Assembly (NCBI GenBank): GCA_050743075.1
Contig: JBOGDS010000118.1
Span: 1-8,680 of the forward strand
Length of the DNA: 8,680 nucleotides
Direction of reading: 5' to 3'
Source: JBOGDS01 sp050743075
Lineage (GTDB): Bacteria > Actinomycetota > Actinomycetes > Jiangellales > Jiangellaceae
Positions within the stretch are counted from its first letter, which is position 1, and the number at the start of each line of letters is the position of its first letter. The notes under the pieces are model-generated. The model did not search any database, was not told where the DNA came from, and worked only from the letters and a program-made list of their open reading frames with translations. Shown here one piece after another: positions 1 through 6,145 of this stretch. A program made the position numbers and the translations under genes.

Positions 1-101
1 CGACCGTCGCAGCCGGTGGCCGGCTCCTTGACGAGTCGGAGGATCGCTGGCGGGTCGCCGACCCCGAAGGCAACGAAATGGTGATCGTCAGTGGGGCATG
101 A
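1..101 (+). CDS. VOC/glyoxalase-family protein, C-terminal end only
   Basis: An open frame enters from the left edge (codons in phase with base 3) and stops at TGA 99-101. The 32 visible residues end in RWRVADPEGNEMVIVSGA. The 'DPEGNE' turn followed by a short hydrophobic beta strand is the typical last element of vicinal-oxygen-chelate (glyoxalase/bleomycin-resistance/dioxygenase) domains, where the Glu can be a metal ligand. Substrate and start lie outside the window. No terminator is evident downstream; the next 80 bases hold nothing I recognise before transposase sequence begins. An intact member of the same superfamily sits at 6773-7174, but the visible tails differ and do not indicate a recent duplication. 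Confidence 0.72.
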   Translation, partial: TVAAGGRLLDESEDRWRVADPEGNEMVIVSGA

Positions 102-182
102 GCTCGCATTCGGCTGAGCTCCACGCTTGGCGGTTTCTCGTCGACGAGCGCTGGATTTCCGCCGCAATCAGCATCGAACACG

Positions 183-668
183 CACGCCACGCTTGAACGC
201 CAGGGACGACGCGCCGTATATAGCGACGGTTCCGGCGTGCCAGAGCGTCGCGACCCTCCGCACGGCGACCGGCTGTCCCGCCGCCAGCTGAACCGGCTCA
301 ACCGCGTGCTGGCCGTCGATGACCCGACCGGCGAAATCGGCGCCGCCTGGGGCTGCAAGGAGCTGCTGCGCCAATTGCTCGCCCAACACAAACCCGACCA
401 GATCCGCGCCGCGCTGTGGCGCTTCTACACCGCCTGCGCCGAGGCGAACACACGCGAGACCACCCGACTGGCGCTGACGATCGAGACCTGGTGGCCGGCC
501 ATCCTGGTCGCCCTCACCGAGCGCGTCACCAACGCCCGAACCGAGGGCTTCAACCGCCTCATCAAGCAGGTCAAGCGCGTCGGCTGCGGGTTCACCAACA
601 TGGACAACTATCGACGGCGCATCATGGCACACATCGCAGTCACCCGACCGCGACTACAGGCGGCATGA
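183..668 (+). pseudogene. ISL3-family transposase, C-terminal fragment
   Basis: The region 237-668 encodes the C-terminal part of a DDE transposase of the ISL3 (IS204/IS1001/IS1096/IS1165) family. The diagnostic block is ERVTNARTEGFNRLIKQ, in which the Glu of TEGFN is the last acidic catalytic residue. It is followed by a VGCGFTNMDNYRRRIM segment and a short tail ending at TGA 666-668. The same frame stays open upstream to about 183 and contains HATLERQGRR, which resembles the stretch preceding this region in full-length members, so the remnant probably begins there. Full ISL3 transposases are about 400-450 residues. The N-terminal zinc-finger/HTH part and the first catalytic Asp residues are absent, so it cannot transpose alone. 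The GTG at 237 is not a real start. Confidence 0.85.
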
Positions 669-676
669 CGAGGCCG

Positions 677-698
677 CCCCGCTGAAGTACCGAGAGCC
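677..698. repeat. Probable ISL3 element terminal inverted repeat (right end)
   Basis: Nine bases after the transposase stop the sequence reads CCCCGCTGAAGTACCGAGAG then CC. On the minus strand it begins GGCTCTCGGTACTTCAGCGG. ISL3-family ends typically begin with a GGCTCTTC-like motif, and the distance from the transposase stop fits a right end. The decisive support is that RidA-like coding sequence on the minus strand runs up to base 699 and stops matching at this motif. The partner end is not in the window, so neither the repeat nor an 8-bp target duplication can be confirmed by comparison. Confidence 0.55.
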
Positions 699-1044
699 GG
701 GAAACCCAGGCGAGCGACGCCGAGCAGGTTGCTGGCCGTGGTGAAGGCGGCGGCAATGCCGCCACACGGTGGTCATCACTGCACTGTCATCGCTCGCGAC
801 GTAGATCACGGACCGAACCACGAGCTCGGGTGCGGCATCGACGGCGGTCAGGCGTGCAGGGCGTTGACGGCGATCTGGCCGACCTGCCGCTCGACATCGT
901 TCGGCCCCACTACGACGCCGGAAGGATCACCAGGGCACTGACCGGCCAGGAAGGCGAACCGGCCGGCCTCGACAACGGTGACATGTGATAGCCCGGCGTC
1001 GCGTGCATCTGGTCAGGGTTGAGACGGGTGATCGCGAGGGTCAT
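699..1044 (-). pseudogene. RidA/YjgF (Rid7-like) family protein, frameshifted and IS-truncated
   Basis: Starting at ATG 1044 the minus strand gives MTLAITRLNPDQMHATPGY, a typical opening for actinobacterial RidA-family proteins (enamine/imine deaminase fold). The frame breaks at about 987. One base inserted after TATCAC restores HVTVVEAGRFAFLAGQCP, DPSGVVVGPNDVERQVGQIA and VNALHA. A second shift near 868 leads to TAVDAAPELVVRSVIYVASD and SAVMTTVWR. A third near 765 leads to IAAAFTTASNLLGVARLGF. The order and spacing of these blocks match the whole family domain. The last dozen residues are missing because the ISL3 end begins at 698. The catalytic Arg of true RidA enzymes lies in the RSVIYV strand region and is present, but activity cannot be claimed. 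The upstream ribosome binding site is weak. Confidence 0.8.
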
Positions 1045-1199
1045 GTCCGCAGTATCAGGCACGCCGGGCATCCGATCCACGGTTGGTCCGGACGACGTCA
1101 CGCGCTACTCGCGAGCCTCCTGAAGCCCCGCGATCGTAGGGATCCCGATCCGCCGCGCTTCTCGACGCACCGGCGACGCTAGTCGGACGAGTCCACCTG

Positions 1200-1532
1200 C
1201 GGCCTCAGCGCTGGGGCTGCGCCATCACGCAACATGTCGACCGCCCGAGTGGGCGCAGCTCCTGACGCTTTACGACGACTGCTGGCGGTCGGGGCCTCGC
1301 CGGTCGTGGCGCACAAACGGGGCCGTCGCCGCGGCGTTCGTGGCCCGGCTGCCGGCGTGGCCGAGATCGGAGCCCCAGAGGGCGACGGCGGCTGGCACGC
1401 ACCGCTACCTGCCGGCCCGTCAAGACCGACCTGTCGCGACGCCTGGGCCACCACGGCGAGGCAGCGTCTGCCTACCGCACGGCGCTCGAGCTCACCGACA
1501 ACGAGGCCGATGGCTTCCTCACCACCTACCCC
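1200..1532 (+). pseudogene. ECF sigma factor (ECF42-like) C-terminal domain, multiple frameshifts
   Basis: Three frames together spell the C-terminal extension of ECF42-type sigma factors. AITQHV then RPEWAQLLTLYDD lie near 1223-1276. After a shift come LLAVGASPVVAH, GPAAGVAEIGAPEGDGGWHA and a LPA-like end to about 1418. After another shift come VKTDLSRRLGHHGEAASAYR and TALELTDNEADGFLTTY (1419-1530). Family members have WxxIxxLYDxL, SPVVxLNRAVAVAE, GPAAGL and LTDNEAERRFL blocks in this order. This helical extension follows sigma regions 2 and 4, which are not found upstream, so only the last ~110 residues remain. The usual DGPF/YCII partner gene is not in the window. The NRAVAVAE block is scrambled by at least one further local change. 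Not expected to be functional. Confidence 0.75.
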
Positions 1533-1767
1533 ACTCGTCGCACGCCGCGTGGTGCTATGAGCTTCTGCGATCCGGTCGGTCTCGTCCCCCCGACGCTGGG
1601 TCCAGCCGACACGCGTTCCAGTGCGGCGAATGGACGGCCTATGCTCGCCGAATTCGCGGTGTTGGAACGCGCCGGCGGGTCCAGCCGTGGCCACGTCGGA
1701 CGACGTGCCAGCCGTGTGTGAAGGTCGGCGCTGGGTGTTGCTCACCTATGAGAACTGGCGGGACGTG

Positions 1768-1899
1768 ATGGCGAACGTGACCTTGAGCCTGTCGATGTCG
1801 CTGGACGGCTTCGTCGCCGGCCCGAACGACGAGATAGCGCTGCGGCGCAGTTCGCTTGAGCCGGCCTGCACGTCTGGCGTTGCACGTCGCCAGGTCTAG
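1768..1899 (+). pseudogene. RibD-C/DHFR-like protein, N-terminal stub
   Basis: ATG 1768 opens with MANVTLSLSMSLDGFVAGPN then DE. This is the classic first strand and loop of small actinobacterial RibD C-terminal-domain/dihydrofolate-reductase-like proteins, where the MSLDGF motif lines the NADPH site. GGCGGGACG at 1757-1765 could serve as the ribosome binding site. After residue 22 the similarity stops (the family continues with a GNPLG-type segment), and 21 unrelated codons lead to TAG 1897-1899. Family proteins are about 180-200 residues, so about 90% is lost. The break at about 1834 is presumably a deletion junction next to the convergent methyltransferase gene. The ~235 bases between the sigma remnant and this start hold no recognisable gene. 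Confidence 0.68.
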
Positions 1900-2539
1900 C
1901 GTCGCGACGCGACTCCGAGAATGTGCATTGACGTGGGACAGCCGATCCGTACGTTGGGGAACCGTATCCGGTCGAGCCGATGGATCCTGAAGCCCGACTC
2001 CTCGATGGCTGCTGCGGTGTCGCGGGACGTGTGGCAGCCGCCGAACAGTGTCGGCCATACGGTGGCGTAGAGGAGACGCTGGGCCAGTTGAAGCGCGCGT
2101 CCGTCGCCGCGGACATGCTCGAAGAATCGCAACTCCCCACCTGACCTGATGACGCGGTACACTCGCGCAGGGCCAGCCGTTGGTCGGTGACCGAGCACAG
2201 CACCAACGAGACGACATCGGCGTCGAAGCTTCCGTCGCCGGTCGGGATCTGCTCCGCGACCCCTGCGGCGACATCGACAGGAACTGGCGCGCTCTTGGCC
2301 CGCCGCTCGGCCTTGCGACCCAAATAGGGCTCCGGCTCGAGCGCAAGCACGCTGATGACGTCGGCCGGGTAGTGGGCGAAGTTCCCGCCGTCGCCTGCGC
2401 CTACCTCGATCACGCGTCCGGACAGGCCCGCGAGAAGCTCGCGCCGGTACTCGGCAACACCGCCCTTGTCCATGGCAGGGCTCATGCGGGCGAAGAACCG
2501 CGCAAAGATCGGATGACTGATGCGGCCACCGCTGGTCAT
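1896..2539 (-). pseudogene. Class I SAM-dependent methyltransferase with one frameshift
   Basis: ATG 2539 starts a methyltransferase with HPIFARFFARMSPAMDKGG near its N-terminus and the SAM-binding motif I VIEVGAGDGGNF at about residues 43-54. An acidic strand end (LALEPEP) and FDADVVSLVLCSVTD (motif IV) follow. At about 2160 the frame changes. Adding one base in GAGTG gives LREVYRVIRSGGELRFFEHV. The second frame then continues through GGCHTSRDTAAAIEESGFRI to PTSMHILGVASRR and stops at TAG 1898-1896. The corrected length (about 214 residues) matches this METTL7/UbiE-like family, so only one base separates it from an intact gene. A sequencing error is a live explanation. The start abuts the stop of the upstream methyltransferase, implying translational coupling. 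Substrate unknown. Confidence 0.82.
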
Positions 2540-3169
2540 TCAGCGCCCCCGCCGCGCGACGAGCCAGGTAAACGGCTGTGTGGCTCGCCATGGCGTGTCG
2601 TGCACCTGCCGCCAGCTGGCGATGGGTGCGAAGGTCGGCGGCAGTTGCTCGACGAGCTCGTCGTTGGAGTAACGGCAGACCGGCAGGCCTGAGCAGTGTT
2701 GCGGACCGTCCTCCGCGAAGGTCCCAATGACCAGGACGGACTCCTCGTGCGTGGCACGATCGAGAACCGAGCGGTACTGGTCGCGCTCGGTGGCGGTGGT
2801 CAGGAAGTGAAAGACGGCCCGGTCGTGCCAAACGTCGAACGTCCGGTCCGGATCCCACCTCAACAGATCCGCGTACAGCCACGTGACCAGAGCCGCCTGC
2901 GTGCCGAGGCGCGCCTCGCTGAGCGACAGCGCCTGCGCCGACACGTCGAGGACGGTGACGTGCCGGTGCCCACGCGTGAGCAACTCGTCGACCAGCGTGG
3001 ACGCGCCACCGCCCACGTCGATCACCGAGTCGCCGGCAGACACGCCGAGTTGATCGAGTGCCTCCAACGATGGAGTCGGCCGGTCCTGGTGCCAGCTGAC
3101 CCCAGCCTCCCCCTTGGTGAGATAGGTGTCGTCCCAGTGGGTGGCCGCCGGGAGAGGGCCGGATGTCAT
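2540..3169 (-). CDS. Class I SAM-dependent methyltransferase, intact
   Basis: A complete 209-residue frame runs from ATG 3169 to TGA 2542-2540. The N-terminus has HWDDTY (about 11-16) and GVSWHQ (23-28), matching a common bacterial methyltransferase group with WDxxY and VSWxQ motifs. Motif I is VIDVGGGAS (49-57), then VTVLDVSAQAL carries the acidic SAM-ribose ligand, and RTFDVWHDRAVFHFLT is the post-I/motif IV region. AGGAG lies 12 bases before ATG 3169. It sits better (7 bases) before an ATG at 3174, but that ATG reads only two codons before TGA, so the start may differ slightly from native. The downstream methyltransferase ATG immediately follows this stop, making a tight two-gene operon. 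The two enzymes belong to different groups and are not recent duplicates. Small-molecule substrate likely but unknown. Confidence 0.85.
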   Translation of the reverse strand: MTSGPLPAATHWDDTYLTKGEAGVSWHQDRPTPSLEALDQLGVSAGDSVIDVGGGASTLVDELLTRGHRHVTVLDVSAQALSLSEARLGTQAALVTWLYADLLRWDPDRTFDVWHDRAVFHFLTTATERDQYRSVLDRATHEESVLVIGTFAEDGPQHCSGLPVCRYSNDELVEQLPPTFAPIASWRQVHDTPWRATQPFTWLVARRGR

Positions 3170-3424
3170 GCCATGATTCTGCTCCTGCCGGGGCTCGTGC
3201 GATGACGGGACGGGCGGTCCGTGGTGCTGTTCGTCGGCCCGGTGGACGGCGGGGGACAATACCCTAAGCGAGGCTCTTCGACCACCGGCCCCTCCCTCGT
3301 CATTCCCGGTCGTAGAGATCGTCGCGGCGCCACCAACGACCATGGCATCGTACTCGCCACGATGCGGTGCACCATCGGTCTCCGGTGGTCATCGGCCAGC
3401 AGGCGACCGGGACCACCCGAGATC
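3170..3424. other. Region without recognisable gene upstream of methyltransferase operon
   Basis: Frameshift-tolerant reading of all frames gave no family I recognise. It probably contains the promoter of the minus-strand methyltransferase operon. TAGGGT (minus strand, 3266-3261) fits a TANNNT -10 box about 90 bases before the start, but no good -35 accompanies it. GGCTCTTCG at 3273-3281 resembles the first bases of ISL3 ends, but nothing beyond it matches. Confidence 0.35.
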
Positions 3425-3456
3425 TTGACCCTCCCCTTGGCTGGAACGTCTACGGT
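3425..3456 (+). promoter_or_regulatory. Promoter-like site with 20-bp spacer (MerR-type architecture)
   Basis: TTGACC (3425-3430) and TACGGT (3451-3456) are separated by 20 bases. Ordinary sigma-70-type promoters have about 17, while 19-20 bp spacers are a hallmark of promoters activated by MerR-family regulators. The spacer contains a weak imperfect dyad (CCTCCCC / CTGGAACG), so operator symmetry is only partial. Transcription would begin near 3463, where an ATG (3463-3465) gives only eight codons. GGAG (3474-3477) precedes GTG 3486 at 8 bases. No MerR gene is visible in the window. Confidence 0.35.
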
Positions 3457-3485
3457 TGGGTGATGAACCACCCGGAGTGCGGGCC

Positions 3486-3602
3486 GTGACCGGCGACCGC
3501 CGAGACGGTGGGTTCGGCGACAGCGTCGTGCTGATTCCGGCCGACGATCCGTCGCGCTCGAGGCGACCGCAGCCGTCCAGTCCGGCAACCTCGAAGTCCT
3601 TG
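3486..3602 (+). pseudogene. Possible ankyrin-repeat protein, N-terminal fragment
   Basis: From GTG 3486 (GGAG 8 bases upstream) the frame reads to SVVLIPADDPSR. A one-base shift near 3560 then gives LEATAAVQSGNLEVLG until about 3601. The pattern of an IPADDPS-like lead followed by a helix such as ATAAVQSGNLEVL resembles the opening of bacterial ankyrin-repeat proteins (xxAVxxGDLxxLRxLL), where the next residues would be a RLLAEHPGL-like helix. Here the IS21 transposase fragment takes over instead. The match is short and by eye only. The upstream MerR-like promoter shows that some gene probably began here. An unrelated protein is possible. Confidence 0.3.
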
Positions 3603-3944
3603 GAAGCCTGGGATCTGACCGGGTCGTTGCGTGATGCCGGCGAGCTGGCGGGATGCTCGCACCACACCGTCGCCGCCTACGTCGCTGTCCGGGAGGCGGG
3701 TGGCCTGTGTGATCGGCCGGCGGCCCGCCCGCAGCTGATCGATGAGTTCTTGCCGAAGGTCGAGGAGTGGGTCGACCGGCCGAAGGGGAAGGTCCGCGCC
3801 GACCGGGTGCACGAGAAGCTGCTCGCCCTGGGCTACGCCGGCTCGGAGCGCACGACCCGGCGGGCGGTGGCCGAGACCAGGGCGGCCTACCGGGCCGGGC
3901 GGGTGCGGGTGCACCGGCCGTGGGTGACCGAGCCGGGGATGTGG
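3597..3944 (+). pseudogene. istA: IS21-family transposase IstA, N-terminal fragment
   Basis: The frame gives LEAWDLTGSLRDAGELAGCS then HHTVAAYVAVREAGG, the helix-turn-helix DNA-binding segment of actinobacterial IS21 IstA proteins. PQLIDEFLPKVEEWVDR, KVRADRVHEKLLALGY, ERTTRRAVAETRAAYRAG and RPWVTEPGMW follow. The DDE catalytic domain should begin straight after (the family continues into a LQYDFGDGP-like strand with the first Asp), but the similarity ends at TGG 3942-3944. The initiating codons are also missing, since sequence before 3597 looks like a different gene in the same frame. No IstB helper ATPase and no IS ends were recognised. IstA proteins are about 400-500 residues, so only the first quarter survives. 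The 95 bases from 3945 to the amidase remnant are unassigned. Confidence 0.85.
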
Positions 3945-4039
3945 GCCCGAGCGCGCATCGTCGTGTTCGGTCCGTCGAGAACCGTCCGAACCCGGCCGCC
4001 GTACTGCAGGCATGAACATCACCAACCGGGTTCTCCGCC

Positions 4040-4950
4040 GTGCCGACGGTGCGCTTCCCACGTCGAGGGGTACACGGCGCGATCGGGCTCGTCGGCCTCA
4101 AACCGAGCCGGGGCCGGATCTCCTGTGGACCCGACGTCGGCGAGGCGGGGTTCGGGAAGTCCCAGGATTTCGCGCTGACCCGCTCCGTCCGCGACGCCGC
4201 CCACCTCCTTGACACCGTCGAAGGACCCGGCGTCGGCGACATGTACACCCCGCCCCCGCCACGTCGGCCCTACGCCGAGGAACTGGGAGCCGACCCCGGC
4301 GTCCTGCGGGTCGCGGTGACCACGTCGGCATGGTCGGGCGCTGCAGTCGATCCCGAGGTGGCTGCGGCGACCGTCCGGGCCAGCCGTCTGCTGCAGGAGT
4401 TGGGGCACGCCGTCACCGAGGCGAGTCCGGCGGTTGACTGGGACAACGTCATGCGGGCCACGGCGCCGGCCGCGATCGCGGGCTTCGCCGCCCCGTTCTA
4501 CTCCGCGCCGCGGCTCCCCGACCCGGCCGAGCTGGAGGCCGTCTCCCGGCGGATCCTCGACGGGGCCCGGGACCTCGGCGCCCTGGACCTGATGGCGGCG
4601 CTCGACGCACAGAACCGGGTGACCCGGTCGGTGGGCGCCTTCTTCACCGAGCACGACCCGCTGGTCACGCCGACCCTGGGTCAACTCCCTGTACCGCGCG
4701 GGACGCTGCGCTACGACGACCCCGCCCACACGTGACAAGCTGGCTGGAGTCGATCTTCGCTTATGGGCCGTTCACGAACGTGTTCAACATCTCGGGCCAG
4801 CCCGAGATCAGCGTGCCGCTGGGCCACAGCGACGGCGGACTGCCGATCGGGGTGCAGCTCGTCGCTCCGTACGGCCGTGAGGACCTGTTGTTCCGCATCG
4901 CAGCGCACCCGAACGGGCCGCGCCCTGGGCATGGCGAACTCCCCGCCGCA
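4040..4950 (+). pseudogene. Amidase-signature family protein, 5'-truncated and frameshifted
   Basis: AIGLVGLKPSRGRISCGPDV is the strand and loop directly after the Gly/Ser-rich amidase signature. Downstream come FALTRSVRDAAHLLD, GVGDMYTPPPPRRPYAEELG, LRVAVTTSAWSGAAVDPEVA and FTEHDPLVTPTLGQLPVP. The frame hits TGA at 4733-4735. One added base in the ACGTGAC stretch gives TSWLESIFAYGPFTNVFNIS, then GQPEISVPLGHSDGGLPIGV and LLFRIAAH, which are the conserved C-terminal features. The final ARPWA-like helix is recognisable only with another shift near 4930. Family members are about 450-490 residues, and here about 300 remain. The catalytic Lys and the Ser-cisSer signature, which lie in the lost N-terminal third, are absent, so hydrolysis of amides is not expected. 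The 5' break lies close to the IS21 remnant. Confidence 0.83.
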
Positions 4951-5111
4951 CGGTCGGGAAGCGCTGAACTGCCGAGAACGCCGCGACCGGCCGAGTCGGT
5001 CAGACCTTGGCTCCGATCGGACGACCGCTACTCGACCTGACCTCAACATCGTTGGCAGGCACAGGCCAGGTAGACCGGCTCGGCGTGAGGCCGACGACGC
5101 GCGGCGCTACT

Positions 5112-5230
5112 GAGCACACTCAGCCTCGCTCCTGCCGTGGTGGTCGGGCGTGTGCTCAATGCCCCGCTCGCACAGGGCCGCGCTCGCGGTCAACCTGCTG
5201 CCCGGCGCCGACCACAACGCAGTCGATCAC
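5112..5230 (-). pseudogene. FAD-dependent (flavin) monooxygenase, N-terminal fragment
   Basis: GTG 5230-5228 overlaps the PPOX gene's TGA by four bases (GTGA). It reads VIDCVVVGAGQ, a beta strand and the start of a GxGxxG dinucleotide-binding loop. Restoring one base in each of two G runs at about 5196-5200 gives GAGQAG, then LTASAALCERGIEHT, then DHHGR. This is the opening of FMO-like NAD(P)/FAD-dependent oxidoreductases (VVVGAGQAGL...LxxRGIxHxVLDxxxR). Recognisable similarity ends near 5112, and the rest of the ~350-450 residue protein is absent. The 4-bp overlap implies it was co-translated with the PPOX oxidoreductase, and both would be under the divergent MarR. The reconstruction needs indels, but the residue order is specific. 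Confidence 0.6.
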
Positions 5231-5625
5231 GGTGTGCCTCCGGTCTCGTCGAGCTCAACCTCGTAGAGACGCATGGAGTGGCCCCGCAGCCGGTAGAGCA
5301 GCCAGCTCCAGAACAGGGGGCCGGTCGGTCGCGCGAGGATCCGACGGCCACTTGCGGCACCGTCGACGAGCCGGGCTCGGCCAGCGACGGTGCAGCCGAG
5401 CGGGGCGCCGCCGACCGTGCAAGGCGCCAGACCCACAAGGTCACGACGGGCGAGGCGCCTGGCCTTTCCGCTGTCTGCGGCCGTCACGAAGTAGGCGCGC
5501 CCTCCGCCCACCGCGATGCTGACCGGTGTCGCGACCGGCTCGCCGCTCCGCCGGAACGTGGTGAGCACGGCGGTCCGCGACCGCTGCAGCGAGCCGATCG
5601 CCCCGATGTCCACCGAACCATCCAT
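5227..5625 (-). CDS. PPOX-fold F420/FMN-dependent oxidoreductase, intact
   Basis: A 132-residue protein from ATG 5625 to TGA 5229-5227. The frame is also open to an ATG at 5661, but that would overlap the operator/promoter region, so 5625 is preferred. Key segments are TAVLTTFRRSGEPVATPVSI (about 18-37), GGRAYFVTAADSGKARRLAR (41-60) and GLAPCTVGGAPLG (65-77), with a C-terminal LYEVELDE strand. These match the short 'PPOX class F420-dependent oxidoreductase' proteins of actinobacteria (split beta-barrel, pyridoxamine-5'-phosphate-oxidase-like). The SGKxxRL segment is typically near the cofactor phosphate. Cofactor (F420 or FMN) and substrate cannot be decided by eye. Divergent from the marR-type gene. 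Downstream it overlaps the flavin monooxygenase remnant, suggesting a redox or xenobiotic-response role (inference). Confidence 0.84.
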   Translation of the reverse strand: MDGSVDIGAIGSLQRSRTAVLTTFRRSGEPVATPVSIAVGGGRAYFVTAADSGKARRLARRDLVGLAPCTVGGAPLGCTVAGRARLVDGAASGRRILARPTGPLFWSWLLYRLRGHSMRLYEVELDETGGTP

Positions 5626-5635
5626 GATTCTTATC

Positions 5636-5662
5636 TTCAACCAACAGTTGAAATATGTCAAC
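5636..5662. promoter_or_regulatory. Overlapping inverted repeats, probable MarR operator
   Basis: TTCAAC-N5-GTTGAA (5636-5652) is a perfect dyad. It shares its right arm with GTTGA-N6-TCAAC (5647-5662), giving three regularly alternating half-sites in 27 bases. AT-rich GTTGA/TCAAC half-sites of this kind are common in MarR-family operators. The block lies 11-37 bases before the PPOX ATG and 37-63 before the MarR GTG. It covers TTGACA (minus strand, 5661-5656), a good -35 for the PPOX gene; the matching -10 at 17 bp (GAAGAT, 5638-5633) is weak. Binding here would repress the PPOX gene by blocking the -35. Confidence 0.6.
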
Positions 5663-5686
5663 CAGTGTGGATCGTGAAGTGTTCGC

Positions 5687-5692
5687 TAGGCT
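5687..5692 (+). promoter_or_regulatory. TANNNT -10 box for leaderless marR-type gene
   Basis: TAGGCT is followed by six bases and then GTG 5699. This is the usual geometry of actinobacterial leaderless transcripts, with transcription starting at or next to the start codon. There is no Shine-Dalgarno sequence before the GTG, which supports this reading. No clear -35 is visible at 17-19 bp. Confidence 0.5.
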
Positions 5693-5698
5693 GACGCC

Positions 5699-6145
5699 GT
5701 GGCAGACACCCCAGACCACCCGACCGGCGCCGAGCCTGAGCTCACCGAGACCTGGCAGGTCCTGATGGGACTCGTCCTCGACCAGCGCTGGCGCTGGTCC
5801 GAGGTCGCCGGCGAACTCGGGATCACCCAGGCCGGCCTGCGCGCCCTGTTGGCCATCGACCCGGACCATCCCCGTCCGATGCGCGAACTCGCGATCACCA
5901 TGAACTGCGACCCGTCCTACGTCACCGCGATGATCGACGATCTCGAACTGGCCGGCTACGCCACCCGACACTCCGCCCTCGACGACCGCCGCATCAAGAC
6001 CGTGGCGCTCACCCGGGCCGGAAACACGGCCCTGCGCACCGCCCGAGACGGGTTGCTCTCCCCACCACCCCAGCTGGTCCGACTGCCTCCAGCCGACCAG
6101 CAACAGCTGGCCCGATTGCTCCGCCGGGGGCTCGACCAGCCATGA
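5699..6145 (+). CDS. MarR-family winged-helix transcriptional regulator, intact
   Basis: A 148-residue protein from GTG 5699. The N-terminal helices (about 12-36) would form the dimer interface. The HTH spans RPMRELAITMNCDPSYVTAM (59-78), then IDDLELAGYATR and the wing HSALDDRRIKTVALTRAG (91-108). The DxR motif (DDRR) at the wing tip is the classic MarR signature. The C-terminal helices (about 129-146) complete the dimerisation domain. Length is typical and no frame breaks occur. It is divergently transcribed from the PPOX oxidoreductase across 73 bases that contain the inverted repeats, so it most likely represses that gene and possibly itself in response to a small ligand (inference from the usual MarR arrangement). 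The start is probably leaderless. The ~110 bases after its stop contain nothing I recognise. Confidence 0.9.
   Translation: MADTPDHPTGAEPELTETWQVLMGLVLDQRWRWSEVAGELGITQAGLRALLAIDPDHPRPMRELAITMNCDPSYVTAMIDDLELAGYATRHSALDDRRIKTVALTRAGNTALRTARDGLLSPPPQLVRLPPADQQQLARLLRRGLDQP

Noticed and set aside
1179..1745. 188-codon minus-strand frame
   Set aside because: Antisense to the sigma-factor remnant, which has specific blocks in the expected order; the minus-strand product is low complexity.
3273..3281. GGCTCTTCG as a second ISL3 end
   Set aside because: Only the first six to nine bases fit; the following bases do not match the candidate end at 677-698 and no transposase is adjacent.
3463..3489. 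Leaderless ATG peptide of eight codons (MNHPECGP)
   Set aside because: Position after TACGGT suits a leaderless start, but eight codons with no similarity is not supportable; GTG 3486 with GGAG is preferred.
3166..4248. 360-codon minus-strand frame
   Set aside because: Pro/Arg/Ser-rich composition antisense to IS21 and amidase fragments; no domain seen.
4019..4738. 239-codon minus-strand frame
   Set aside because: Antisense shadow of the amidase remnant, with no recognisable motif.
4966..5004. Short dyad GACCG...CGGTC as terminator for the amidase
   Set aside because: Five-base arms, no T run, and such dyads are expected by chance in sequence this GC-rich.
5159..5266. Small plus-strand ORF beginning MPRSHRAALAVNLLPG
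   Set aside because: No ribosome binding site, no recognised family, and it lies antisense to the flavin monooxygenase remnant and PPOX 3' end.
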